Source: Planctomycetota bacterium
GTDB taxonomy: Bacteria; Planctomycetota; Phycisphaerae; WQYP01
Assembly: GCA_021818445.1 (NCBI GenBank)
Contig: JAKAEB010000019.1
Span: 1 to 63,797, forward strand
DNA length: 63,797 nucleotides
Direction: 5' to 3'
Shown here: positions 55,223-63,797 of the stretch, piece by piece
Layout of the letters: each line of letters opens with the position of its first letter
Position numbering within the stretch: position 1 is the first letter of the stretch
Notes under the pieces: model-generated
Database searches by the model: none
Told to the model about the DNA's origin: nothing
What the model saw: the letters and a program-made list of their open reading frames with translations, nothing else
Made by a program: the position numbers and the translations under genes

Positions 55223-56332
55223 ATGGAAACGGTAACTCAAGGATGGGGTGTCGGGCGAATCGCACTGGCATCGGTTGTCGCTATCGCCGTGATCGCCAAT
55301 GCGTTGTGGTTCACGGTCTGGTACCGTCGGTCGCACGAGCCGGGAGTTACGCTTCGCCGCGAATTCACCCTGGGCGTCATTTCCACCGTAGACGGGCGGC
55401 AGGGGTTAGGGGACGCGCAGGCCCCTATTAAAATTTTGAGGGTGCGTCTGCGGCGGATACGGGTGCCGGGCGGCATGAGGGTGGGCACCGGAGGCTACTC
55501 CTTCGTTGCCCCGACGGGGGCGAGAAGGATATCGGTGACGGTCGCCCCAAAGGGCCGACCGCCCCTCACGGTGGCCGCCACTTACGCCATGCCATCCGGG
55601 AAGCGGCACCGGGCGCGAGTAGTCGTTTACACCCAAAAATATTATGCGGTGCCAAACGGGATGGCGACAATTGTCGTGGCGGTTTGTGCCGAAGGGCGGC
55701 ACCGCACCTTTCGCTTTCTGGTACCGATGGCGGCGGCATCCGTCCAGATTTCTGTGCGGGGTGGTGGAACGGTTGTAAGCACGCAAGTAGGGACACCGGC
55801 CGTCAGGATGGTATTGATGCGTCCGGGCATCCTGCCTCGCACGATGCTCCGCTGGCTTCTCGAGGGCCCAGGCGTTTATCGGGGTTTCTCGATGCGGGCA
55901 TGGCGGCATGCCATGGCGGCATGCGGAGTGAAGCCAAAAGTCGCGTTCGGGACTATGCGCAGGATAATTGGTCACCACCTTGCCCTCGACACCGATCTAC
56001 GGATAGAAAGGTCCGTGTTGCGGGCGACTTGGGGACGACTGGAGGGCCAGACACGGCTTGGCGCAGCGGTGTGGGCGGCGCTTTGCTTGCAAATGTTGGG
56101 TGTGGAGAGAGAGGGGACCGCCGTTTGGGTGCACATGCCCGACGGCCGCAGGATGGTGCTCTTTTCGGGCGTGGCGATTGTGTTCAATCACCGGGGGCGA
56201 GCGATTTTGGATGGAGTGGTGCAGTGGCGGCAGCTTCCCAGCCTGGCCCTCATAAAACGGCTGGTCATTTCGTTCCTCGCGCAGCCGGGCCCTCCGGGAT
56301 TCTGGCGGCATTGGCAGCGGCGGGCGCAGTAA
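55223..56332 (+). CDS. Unknown single-span membrane protein after RHS cassette 2
   Basis: This 369-residue protein has one TM helix near 15-35 (VGRIALASVVAIAVIANALW), then a long basic, beta-like region and a helical end. It begins 40 bases after the RHS gene, and an in-frame opening overlaps it, so coupling is likely. The start could be ATG 55223 (AAAGGG close upstream). Function is unknown; immunity is possible. Confidence 0.55.
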   Translation: METVTQGWGVGRIALASVVAIAVIANALWFTVWYRRSHEPGVTLRREFTLGVISTVDGRQGLGDAQAPIKILRVRLRRIRVPGGMRVGTGGYSFVAPTGARRISVTVAPKGRPPLTVAATYAMPSGKRHRARVVVYTQKYYAVPNGMATIVVAVCAEGRHRTFRFLVPMAAASVQISVRGGGTVVSTQVGTPAVRMVLMRPGILPRTMLRWLLEGPGVYRGFSMRAWRHAMAACGVKPKVAFGTMRRIIGHHLALDTDLRIERSVLRATWGRLEGQTRLGAAVWAALCLQMLGVEREGTAVWVHMPDGRRMVLFSGVAIVFNHRGRAILDGVVQWRQLPSLALIKRLVISFLAQPGPPGFWRHWQRRAQ

Positions 56333-56375
56333 AAAAGGCGAATTGTTAATCGGTGATAGAAGCGATGGGGTTTCG

Positions 56376-57143
56376 ATGAGCATACGGCAGAAAATGTTCA
56401 ACTGGTGGCTTCCGCTTCTGCTGGTCGTCATCTCCGGGATTGCGGGTAGCGTCGCGGCGATGTATTTGGGGGTTCCAGCCCCGCATTTTGTGACAGGGCA
56501 CCCTGGAGGGTACCGGCGGGCCCTTGCCGCGATGCACGGCGGAGTGCCCGCCCCGCTGCTGGGTTTTTTCGGGTGCAGCCTCTGGACGCTCGGTGCCAGC
56601 GGTGCTGGGCTCTTGAGCGCCAATATGAAATGGCCGGACGTTTGCCTCGTCTTCGCCGGTGCCGTGTTAATTTATTTCTTTGCCGGCCAAGTCGCGGTAC
56701 CGAACACCATGATCTTCGGGACGCAGTTTTTGCTTCAGATGTCGTTAGCAATAACCGCCCCGGTGGCGGCCCTCTGCCTCGGTCTTATGACGCGCCGCTT
56801 TGGCACCGCCGGTTCAGATGCGGGTGGTGACATGGCACGCCGCACGGGCGTGTTTTGGGCAGTATTCGCCGGATTACAGACTGCGCCGATAATGCTTTTG
56901 TTCGTCGGCCTAGCCTTGGCCATTGGTACCGGTTTTGCATATGCCCAACAACTCCCGCATCTATTTTGGAAAGAGGCCTTCCCTTTGCTATTGGCCCTTT
57001 ACGCGCCCGCACCATGGATGTGGGCTACTGGCACCAAGCCGACACGGTTTCGCATTTGGGTGGCCGCTTCAGGCGCGGCGGGGATTGCGGCGGTTGGGGC
57101 TCTAGCGGCGTTTTACACCGCTTGTGTCCTCCCTCATCACTGA
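56376..57143 (+). CDS. Unknown multi-span membrane protein
   Basis: This 255-residue protein has six or seven hydrophobic helices. The ATG has GGGG five bases upstream and lies 43 bases after the previous gene. It is not obviously related to 53247-54119. It could be a second immunity or transport component of the cassette. No family was recognised. Confidence 0.6.
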   Translation: MSIRQKMFNWWLPLLLVVISGIAGSVAAMYLGVPAPHFVTGHPGGYRRALAAMHGGVPAPLLGFFGCSLWTLGASGAGLLSANMKWPDVCLVFAGAVLIYFFAGQVAVPNTMIFGTQFLLQMSLAITAPVAALCLGLMTRRFGTAGSDAGGDMARRTGVFWAVFAGLQTAPIMLLFVGLALAIGTGFAYAQQLPHLFWKEAFPLLLALYAPAPWMWATGTKPTRFRIWVAASGAAGIAAVGALAAFYTACVLPHH

Positions 57144-57719
57144 GACAATTCGTCGCCGCTTCCGCCATGCCACGGGCCGACACGGCGGAGCAGCGAGCAC
57201 TGAAGTCCCTGCGGAAAAAAAGGGGTGCTTGGATGGGCCGAGTACCAAAACGGGGCGTAATTAGTGTTTGGTACGAGTGAAGAAAATAAATTCGCGGGTG
57301 GGCGGTCAGAAGAACGCATCATTCGCCGGGCGGATGCATCCGGCGTTCAACCACGCGGTGCGTTGGTCCCCGGACTCGTTTAACGGTTCATCCCGACGGC
57401 GTATGTACCGGCGGGCCTGCCGTGGAATTATCCACGGTTGGATCGGTGCATGTACCAGGCCGCGATGAAGCGCGCGTGCCGGAGAATGCCTCCCGGAGGG
57501 GCACGCGGCTAAATGGGCGCTGCGGACACACGATGCTTGCCCATCCCTGCCCGACACCCTCTCCGGACATCACGGGGTCATGCAGTTGGGTGTATGAAAC
57601 CTGCCGCCGCTGGGGCGATACGTGCTTTTGAACGGAATGGAGGCTTGGGCTATCATTTTGTGTGTGTGTTTTGGGGCGAGCAGAGATTGTGCGTTTGCCC
57701 CGGAAAGATGGAATTTTGT
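57144..57719. other. Intergenic, no intact gene
   Basis: About 575 bases with only short, mixed open frames. The base composition is like the RHS region. No transposase motif or repeat was recognised. The last part holds the Shine-Dalgarno-like GGAAAG of the next gene. Confidence 0.45.
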
Positions 57720-58178
57720 ATGGCCCAAGCTGACATCACAATCGTGGCAGAGTCGCAATTGCCTCTGATTGTGGATCTTTACAACCAAATTTTTCGTCCA
57801 ACGGAAAATGACAGTTATTTTCGCAGGCGTTTTCAGGGACGGTATAACGTGTTGGTAATGCTGGCGTCGCTGGATAACCGGCCCGTTGGATTTTGCATCG
57901 GTTTTGAACTTAAACCGCTGGTGTTTTACACCTGGTTACTGGGTGTGCATGCGGACTTTCGCCGCAAGGGGATTGGCCACCAACTGCTGGAATCGCAGGG
58001 GGAATGGGCTAAAAATCATGCCTATGAATTCTGCCGATTTGAGGCCCTTAATCGGCACAGGGCGATGGTGCAGATGGCGGTGGGGTTTGGCTTCGATATT
58101 GTCGGTACGCGGTGGGATTCTTCCCGAAGCGATCTGCTTATTCAGTTTGAAAAAACACTCCACGAAGATGTCCGCTGA
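57720..58178 (+). CDS. GNAT-family N-acetyltransferase
   Basis: This 152-residue acetyltransferase has the acetyl-CoA motif GVHADFRRKGIGHQLLESQG and a beta-strand end. The ATG at 57720 is preferred to an upstream frame opening at 57513; an ATG at 57708 is also possible. It is the first gene of an operon with the PDZ-like and DUF89 genes (TGATG overlaps). The substrate is unknown. Confidence 0.82.
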   Translation: MAQADITIVAESQLPLIVDLYNQIFRPTENDSYFRRRFQGRYNVLVMLASLDNRPVGFCIGFELKPLVFYTWLLGVHADFRRKGIGHQLLESQGEWAKNHAYEFCRFEALNRHRAMVQMAVGFGFDIVGTRWDSSRSDLLIQFEKTLHEDVR

Positions 58179-59356
58179 TGAACGGAAAAGCTGAATTTGG
58201 CCCGCAAGCGAAACGCCAGGGCCGCGCTGCGCTTGCTGCCGCCGTCGCTCTGCTCGTCTGCACGGTGCCCTGTCTGGCAGTGGGCAATCCATTGCTGGGT
58301 GCGTACCGGCATATCCTCGGCGTCCTGCGGCAACCAACGGCCAATGGTGCGGTCATCGTGGATCAGGAACTGCCCCCTGCGCTGCTGGCTGCGGGGCTGC
58401 GCCCGGGGGATATTATCGAGCGCATTGATGGGCGAAGGGTGCTTACTCTGCAGCGCTGGCAAAAACTCGCAGCCACCGTAGCCGACAAACCCGCCAAACT
58501 GCAAATTGTTCGCGGGAGCCGCAATACCATCATCACCGCCGGATCGCAGATTAATGGCCTGCATTTAATGATGGTGCGGGCTGGGGCGGCGGCACCACTT
58601 GGTCCGGTGCCGATTGCACGGGCCAAAATCAAGTTTAGCTGGGCTTTTCTGCGCCACTCCATGGGAGAGGTGAGCAATCCAAACACGCACCGCTGGTTGC
58701 TTTTGCGGCAGGATCATTACGTGGTCGGGGCGCTGCATCTGCGCGTGGTACGGCGAATCCATGGGTGGATGCTGGCCTGGAACCTGATTGCTGTCTCCGG
58801 GGGGCCTCTGCTGGCGCAGCGGTGGCGCATAAGGTTTTATACCGGCAATGGGCACAGTACCCCGGCATTCACATTGGTGGGTATGGATCGCCATTTCATA
58901 CGCACATCCCTGCGGGTGATCGCCAAGGGACGCAAGTTGATGCTGTATCCATCGCGGCAAACGCTGTGGTCTACCCATTACGCCATTCCCATGCCGGCGC
59001 TGTTCCTGCTGGCCGACGCCTTGGAAGGTCCGAAGGGGACGACGGCGGGAATCAGCGAAATTGGTTTTAGCCGACTTGCGACGCGGCGCGGTTGTACTTT
59101 GCAAGTTGGGCCGGTGGAGGACGTTACCGTTGGCGGCGTGGGGTATCGGGCCAAATTGGTGCTCGTTCACTGGCTGGCGCTGCGCCAGGCCCGGTTTTAT
59201 TTTGCCGGGCATCGACTGATTGCCGCTGATTTGCAGGGTGGGCTTAGCGCCATCCGCATTGCATCGGGGGCAATTGCCCACGACATCATCGGCAAGCGGC
59301 GCTGGATCGAGGTGCCGGCGTCCGGGCAGCCGGTAACTGCAAAGGGCGGCCATTGA
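58178..59356 (+). CDS. Exported PDZ-like protein of unknown role
   Basis: This 392-residue protein has a signal peptide (LAAAVALLVCTVPCLAVG) and a PDZ-like domain at ~45-115 (LAAGLRPGDIIERIDGRRVL). A long C-terminal part of unknown fold lacks a protease triad. It begins in the stop of the GNAT gene and ends in the start of the DUF89 gene, so all three are one operon. Confidence 0.7.
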   Translation: MNGKAEFGPQAKRQGRAALAAAVALLVCTVPCLAVGNPLLGAYRHILGVLRQPTANGAVIVDQELPPALLAAGLRPGDIIERIDGRRVLTLQRWQKLAATVADKPAKLQIVRGSRNTIITAGSQINGLHLMMVRAGAAAPLGPVPIARAKIKFSWAFLRHSMGEVSNPNTHRWLLLRQDHYVVGALHLRVVRRIHGWMLAWNLIAVSGGPLLAQRWRIRFYTGNGHSTPAFTLVGMDRHFIRTSLRVIAKGRKLMLYPSRQTLWSTHYAIPMPALFLLADALEGPKGTTAGISEIGFSRLATRRGCTLQVGPVEDVTVGGVGYRAKLVLVHWLALRQARFYFAGHRLIAADLQGGLSAIRIASGAIAHDIIGKRRWIEVPASGQPVTAKGGH

Positions 59357-60402
59357 TGAGTTTATTTCATTTGCTCTCCGAACCGCAGAGCTATTATCCA
59401 TGCCGCCAGGACATGCTGAAGGATGCAGACTTTCGGGAATACTGGCTGGACCATTTCATCCATCATTTTGAACTTACCACGCAACTGGCGATAGATGTCT
59501 ACGGCACCGACGCGGCTCTTCGGGCGGCCGCATGCCACGCGGAACTCAAGGCGGAGATGGAAAACCTGCGCATCCGGCCCGACGCCTACGGCGAATTGAA
59601 TCTGCAGGTGCTGGGCATCATTCGCCAGCGCTGTCTGGCCCGCCACGGCATTGCCGATCCGTATCAGCACGTCAAAGAGCGGGAAAACACACGGTGCGTC
59701 GCAATGTTTGCACCTTTGGTGCTGGAGCTTGACGCAATGCCCGATGCTCTGGCGACGTTGCAAAAGCTGGTCCTGGGCGTATTTGCGGGGAATATTTTTG
59801 ATCTTGGAGCATCAGCCACCGCAGCCGCCTACAAGGACACCGGCCCGGCATTTTTACAGGTGCGGGAGGGGATTACCCGCCCTTGGTTGATCGATCATTT
59901 TGATGCGTTTGCGGATTACTATTTTCATCATACACCGCGCAAGGTTGCCATCTTTGTTGACAATGCCGGCAGCGATATTGTTTTGGGTATCATGCCGCTG
60001 GCACGCTGGCTGGCCGGGAGAGGAAGCAAGGTGGTATTGCTGGCGAATGACGAACCGGCGCTCAACGACATCACGGCGACCGAATTACACAAGCTGATGG
60101 CTGAACTGACCGGGCGTGAACCGATTTTGAAGCAGCTTTTCGACGCCGGCCAGTTGCAAATAGCCGGGTCGGGTGGGGGGACGCCGTTGATTGATCTGCG
60201 GAGCGTTTCGGATCAATGCAACGCTCACTGCGCAGATGCCGACCTGTTGCTGCTGGAAGGGATGGGGCGCAGCCTGGAAAGCAACTTTGATACTCCATTT
60301 TCAGTGCCATGCATCAAGGTGTGCATGATAAAGGAGCCGATCATCGCCCAGCGTATGGGTGGCAAAGTTTTTGATGTGATATTTCGCTTTGATCCGGTGT
60401 AG
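59356..60402 (+). CDS. DUF89 family damage-control phosphatase
   Basis: This 348-residue protein has the DUF89 core: FVDNAGSDIVLGIMPLARWL with Asp and Asn metal ligands, VVLLANDEPALND, and ADLLLLEGMGRSLE near the end. The family removes phosphate from damaged or surplus phosphometabolites; one subgroup acts on 4'-phosphopantetheine forms. The ATG overlaps the previous stop (TGATG). The exact substrate is inference. Confidence 0.88.
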   Translation: MSLFHLLSEPQSYYPCRQDMLKDADFREYWLDHFIHHFELTTQLAIDVYGTDAALRAAACHAELKAEMENLRIRPDAYGELNLQVLGIIRQRCLARHGIADPYQHVKERENTRCVAMFAPLVLELDAMPDALATLQKLVLGVFAGNIFDLGASATAAAYKDTGPAFLQVREGITRPWLIDHFDAFADYYFHHTPRKVAIFVDNAGSDIVLGIMPLARWLAGRGSKVVLLANDEPALNDITATELHKLMAELTGREPILKQLFDAGQLQIAGSGGGTPLIDLRSVSDQCNAHCADADLLLLEGMGRSLESNFDTPFSVPCIKVCMIKEPIIAQRMGGKVFDVIFRFDPV

Positions 60403-60554
60403 CCCCAGGGCGTTTGTCCAAATAATGGCCAACCTGCGATGTGCGGGAGACGCCCCGGATGCAGGGCGTCGCAGTCGCTGTTGTGACTTGGACACGTTCC
60501 CGGTTTGGGGGGCACAACTTTGCGGCTTGGTGGCGTTCCACTTAGAATTTCATC

Positions 60555-61541
60555 ATGCTTGTTTGCAAGGCAATAACGGACATACCGCAGGCGGCACGCG
60601 GCGGGGTGGTGTGCATAGGCAATTTTGACGGCGTGCACCTTGGCCATGCTGCGATGCTGGAAAACGCCCGCGCTACCGCCCGCAGCATGAATCTTCCCAT
60701 GTTGGTGGTGACCTTTGATCCCCATCCCATGCGATTGCTGCGACCCGACACCCCGCGTCCGTATATCACCACCATTGAACAGCGCCTGAACATCATCAGC
60801 CGCTATGATCCGCAGGCGATTTGGCTCATTGCACCCGACCGGGAATTTTTGAATACCAGCCGTGAACATTTTGAAGAACACATTCTCTACCGCGCCCTGC
60901 GTGCACGCTGTCTGATAGAAGGGCGCAGTTTTACCTATGGCCGAGGTGCGCTGGGCAACACGCAAACTCTGCGGGAGGCGGGGGCGGAATATGGATGGGA
61001 TGTTGTTGAAATACCCACCGCCTCGGCAGTGCTAGGTGACCAAACGCTGGTCGATGTCAGTAGCAGTCTGGTGCGTTGGCTGATTGGCCATGGTCGGATG
61101 CGCGATGCAGCGATTTTATTGGGGCGACCGTACACACTGGCCGGTAAGGTGATTCATGGTCGGGGCCGCGGTGGATCAATACTGGGCTATCCGACGATCA
61201 ATCTGGCCTGTGAACAGCATATCCCCGCCGATGGTGTGTATGCCGGCCGGGCGCTGGTTGCCGGGCACGTATACCCGGCGGCCATCAGCGTGGGTGTGAA
61301 CCCGACATTTGGCGATGGACAGCGCACCATCGAGGCGTTTTTATTAGATTGCAGCGATAATTTTTATGATCAGACGGTTGAACTGGCCATCACCCATTGG
61401 CTGCGCGATCAGGAACGTTTCCCGACCGTAGAATTGTTAACGCGTCAGATTGGCCGGGACGCCGCCCGTGTAAAAGCCTTAAGCGCCCGGGTGGAGCACC
61501 ATCCATCACCATCTTATGCCCATGCGCAGGAGGGGAAGTAA
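60555..61541 (+). CDS. ribF: Bifunctional riboflavin kinase/FAD synthetase
   Basis: This 328-residue RibF makes FMN and FAD from riboflavin. The N-terminal nucleotidyltransferase has GNFDGVHLGHAAML and FDPHPMRLL. The C-terminal kinase has VIHGRGRGGSILGYPTINLA and AISVGVNPTFGDG. It is followed two bases later by nrnA, so it is the first gene of an operon. Confidence 0.95.
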   Translation: MLVCKAITDIPQAARGGVVCIGNFDGVHLGHAAMLENARATARSMNLPMLVVTFDPHPMRLLRPDTPRPYITTIEQRLNIISRYDPQAIWLIAPDREFLNTSREHFEEHILYRALRARCLIEGRSFTYGRGALGNTQTLREAGAEYGWDVVEIPTASAVLGDQTLVDVSSSLVRWLIGHGRMRDAAILLGRPYTLAGKVIHGRGRGGSILGYPTINLACEQHIPADGVYAGRALVAGHVYPAAISVGVNPTFGDGQRTIEAFLLDCSDNFYDQTVELAITHWLRDQERFPTVELLTRQIGRDAARVKALSARVEHHPSPSYAHAQEGK

Positions 61542-61543
61542 GC

Positions 61544-62563
61544 ATGTCCATGTTGCCCCCAACCGGAGGCCAGAATCAATGGCCCGCGCTGATTGCTGCC
61601 CTGCATGCGGCAAAGCATGTGGCCATATTTACCCATCAGCGGCCTGACCCCGACGCCGTGGGTTCGCAGGTGGGGTTGGCGGCTCTTTTATCGCAGGCGG
61701 GAAAGACCGGTGCCCTTATTGAATTTCCCCCCGTTCCGGAAAGTATGAATTTTATATTGGGTTCATCTCCATGGCCGGTGGTGGAATTCAGTCCCGACTG
61801 GGGCAGGACGCAGACGGCAGCATTTGATGCGCTGGTAGTGGTGGACACATCGAGCCGTGAACAGGTACTGCCTGCTTTTGAATGGCTGGATGCGTCATCA
61901 GCCAAGCTGCTTTGCATTGATCACCATCTGGCGGCCGATCTCCGATGCCGGTGCATATATCGTGACAGCGCCGCCGGATCGTGTGCCGAAATCATCGTGC
62001 GGCTGGCCGATGAATTCGGCGGGCTGAATCTGACGGCCGCAAATGCTTTGCTGGCGGGCATTACCGCCGACACCGGATGGTTTCATTTTGAGAGTACTTC
62101 AGCGGGCACATTGCAGGCGGCCAGTGCCTGCGTTGCCGCCGGCGCGCAGCCGGATGAACTCTGGAACCGGCTGATGCAGCAGGACAGCGTAGCCAAATGG
62201 CGTTTGGCGGGGCGGGCGTTGCAGACCACGCTTTACCTGCTTGACGGACGGCTGGCGTTGATGCGCATCACGCAGGAGGATTTTGTCCAAAGTGAAGCCA
62301 GGAGTTGGGAAACTGAAGGCCTTATTAATTTGCCACTATCCATTGCCGCTGTGGCCGCCAGCGTATGTCTGGCAGAGCAGCCCGACGGCATGCTGCGGGT
62401 GAGCCTGCGCAGTAAACACACCATAAACGTGGCGGAAATCGCGGCGGAATTTGGCGGCGGTGGGCACGCGCGGGCGGCGGGTTGCCGGATGACCATGTCG
62501 ATGGAGGATGCGTGCCGCGCTTTGACGGCGGCATTTGAAAAGCGTTTTTCCAAGCTGCAGTAG
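61544..62563 (+). CDS. nrnA: DHH phosphoesterase, NrnA type
   Basis: This 339-residue DHH/DHHA1 protein degrades short oligoribonucleotides and may remove 3'-phosphate from pAp. It has FTHQRPDPDAVGSQ (metal ligands), VVVDTSS, CIDHHLAAD and the C-terminal GGGGHARAAGCRM. The ATG at 61544 has AGGAGGGG upstream; an earlier frame opening at 61397 overlaps ribF and is not used. Confidence 0.92.
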   Translation: MSMLPPTGGQNQWPALIAALHAAKHVAIFTHQRPDPDAVGSQVGLAALLSQAGKTGALIEFPPVPESMNFILGSSPWPVVEFSPDWGRTQTAAFDALVVVDTSSREQVLPAFEWLDASSAKLLCIDHHLAADLRCRCIYRDSAAGSCAEIIVRLADEFGGLNLTAANALLAGITADTGWFHFESTSAGTLQAASACVAAGAQPDELWNRLMQQDSVAKWRLAGRALQTTLYLLDGRLALMRITQEDFVQSEARSWETEGLINLPLSIAAVAASVCLAEQPDGMLRVSLRSKHTINVAEIAAEFGGGGHARAAGCRMTMSMEDACRALTAAFEKRFSKLQ

Positions 62564-62591
62564 GGTCGCTCAAATTGGAAGGATTGCTCCC

Positions 62592-63362
62592 ATGGCCTGG
62601 AACCCGGAACGATATCTGCAATTTAGCCGGGAACGCGAATTACCGTGCAGCGATTTGATCAGCCGCCTGCGCTTTGAATCCTTCGAGAATATTACAGACC
62701 TGGGTTGCGGGCCGGGCAACAGCACGGCGCTGCTTCGAGCGGCCTTTCCCAAGGCACAGATAACGGGGGTGGACGCATCGCCCGAGATGCTGGGTGCTGC
62801 GCGCCAACGCCTGGCATCCGCCACCTTCTTACAGGGTAATATTCAAAGCTGGACGCCGGATAAAGCGGTGGATCTGATGTTTTCTAATGCTGCCTTGCAG
62901 TGGGTTGATAACCACAGCGTCCTTGTCCCACGCCTGTTTGCGACTGTGCGGTCGGGGGGATATCTGGCGGTGCAGATGCCCTATCGCGATGAGCTATCTC
63001 CGATCAGTCGTGTGCTGCGGGCGGTGGAGAATCATGACCCATGGGCAGCGTATTTCCGAAAGCCTGTGCGAACATGGTCGGTTCATGAACCCGCTGCCTA
63101 TTACAACTGGCTTTGTGGCGGGAGCCATCGGATCGACATCTGGCTTGCCGACTATTATCACCCGCTACCCGATGCCCGACATGTTATCGATTGGTACCGC
63201 GGCACAAGCCTGCAACCCTACATGGCGGCGCTGCCGTCGGAACAGCTACGTGGGGAAGTGCTTCAGTTTTGTTACGATGCCATACGAGACATGTATCCAC
63301 TTCAGATGGATGGAAAAATTATGTTCAGTATTCGACGCCTGTTTATTGTCGCGCAGCGCTAA
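62592..63362 (+). CDS. tam: SAM-dependent methyltransferase, trans-aconitate methyltransferase-like
   Basis: This 256-residue enzyme has a SAM site (ITDLGCGPGNSTALL, VDASPEMLGAA) and FSNAALQWVDNH, and ends with the Tam-type YHPLPDARHVIDWYRGT. Tam methylates trans-aconitate and similar acids. The ATG at 62592 has GGAAGGA upstream; it follows nrnA by 28 bases. Confidence 0.85.
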   Translation: MAWNPERYLQFSRERELPCSDLISRLRFESFENITDLGCGPGNSTALLRAAFPKAQITGVDASPEMLGAARQRLASATFLQGNIQSWTPDKAVDLMFSNAALQWVDNHSVLVPRLFATVRSGGYLAVQMPYRDELSPISRVLRAVENHDPWAAYFRKPVRTWSVHEPAAYYNWLCGGSHRIDIWLADYYHPLPDARHVIDWYRGTSLQPYMAALPSEQLRGEVLQFCYDAIRDMYPLQMDGKIMFSIRRLFIVAQR

Positions 63363-63411
63363 GTGCTGCGTGCCGAGAGTCTGGGTCCACACGGCGACGG
63401 GCCTGATCGAA

Positions 63412-63797
63412 TTATCCCCCGGCGGGATCAAAAAATATCCCGCTGATGACAGCATTGGGGCCACGCGATGGGTTCAAAAGGATGCGAACGCCGCCATGCA
63501 CCTGAAAAACCAGATATTCGCCCTGAGAAAATCGTGAAAACGCCTGAACGGGTGCCAATATTCGCCTTGTGCGTAAACTTTCAACCGTAACCAACTGCTT
63601 TCGCCCCTGATGATCAAAGTCTACGGCGTATAGAGCCAGGCGATAGGTTCTGCGGCTTTTCAATTTAATGTTAACCCAACTTTCGCAGTTCGTCGCATTT
63701 CTGGCGAAAATAACTATTAAATATGGCGTTGGTGTTGCGCCAAGGGCATTTTTGTGCACAAAACCGCTTTGGTGCAGACCTACCCTCTTGTTTTGGC
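63412..63797 (-). CDS. C-terminal end of a protein running off the window
   Basis: The frame is open to the window edge and ends at 63412. Its ~128 residues include a beta-type domain (LALYAVDFDHQGRKQLVTVE, YLVFQVHGGVRILL and ISGIFFDP), a pattern seen at the end of large secreted or glycan-active proteins. The rest is missing, so the protein cannot be named. Confidence 0.5.
   Translation of the reverse strand, partial: QNKRVGLHQSGFVHKNALGATPTPYLIVIFARNATNCESWVNIKLKSRRTYRLALYAVDFDHQGRKQLVTVESLRTRRILAPVQAFSRFSQGEYLVFQVHGGVRILLNPSRGPNAVISGIFFDPAGG

Noticed and set aside
1-63797. CRISPR array
   Set aside because: No evenly spaced short repeats were seen anywhere.

Overview
The window reads as a chromosomal segment of a GC-rich Gram-negative bacterium, most likely a planctomycete of the Phycisphaerae type. 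The evidence is a PEP-CTERM secreted protein, an MJ0042-type zinc-ribbon protein, a sigma-70 factor fused to a MerR-like helix-turn-helix, short RHS-core proteins, an outer-membrane porin with a coiled coil, and secreted glycoside hydrolases beside ordinary bacterial housekeeping genes. This placement is inference from gene content. No rRNA or CRISPR array was seen.

Layout: (1) 1-6511: the start of mnmG, two radical SAM/SPASM enzymes of the alternative-heme type, and, divergent from them, a c-type cytochrome, a porin and a monoheme cytochrome lipoprotein. (2) 6883-13032: a secreted GH27 glycosidase, aroB-dprA-Nudix, and a K+-channel-like protein. (3) 13250-16617: a 3.3-kb integrated island bounded by a perfect 47-bp repeat of the 3' end of tRNA-Arg(UCU). 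It carries an AbiEi/AbiEii-like toxin-antitoxin pair and an IS66-type remnant, but no integrase. (4) 16898-19595: two adjacent sigma-70-like genes and a PEP-CTERM protein. (5) 19714-24957: a minus-strand housekeeping block (LPG-synthase-TM protein, pyrE, accA, coaX, obg). (6) 25263-33201: an FAD oxidoreductase, tyrA, a SatP-type transporter, glyS, a candidate small RNA gene, and a large HTH-sigma fusion. (7) 33202-44795: accD, two related membrane/winged-helix-like proteins, an 875-aa zinc-ribbon protein, a SCO1-like protein, a pair of M16 peptidases (one active, one lacking the zinc motif), and a GH78-like rhamnosidase. (8) 45167-52081: a PIN-like protein, a tight APH-kinase/ketosynthase/ketosynthase-like operon, and a 1139-aa membrane protein. 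(9) 52320-57143: two tandem short RHS-core proteins with unrelated C-terminal tips, each followed by membrane-protein genes. (10) 57720-63797: GNAT, PDZ-like and DUF89 genes in one operon; ribF-nrnA-methyltransferase in another; and the C-terminal end of a protein that runs off the window.

The accessory regions of most interest are the tRNA-bounded TA island with its promoter-embedded palindrome, the tandem free-standing RHS tip cassettes, the convergent-gene small RNA locus, the heme/cytochrome/porin cluster, and the kinase-ketosynthase operon. Functions are assigned from recognisable motifs and context only; no database search was possible.
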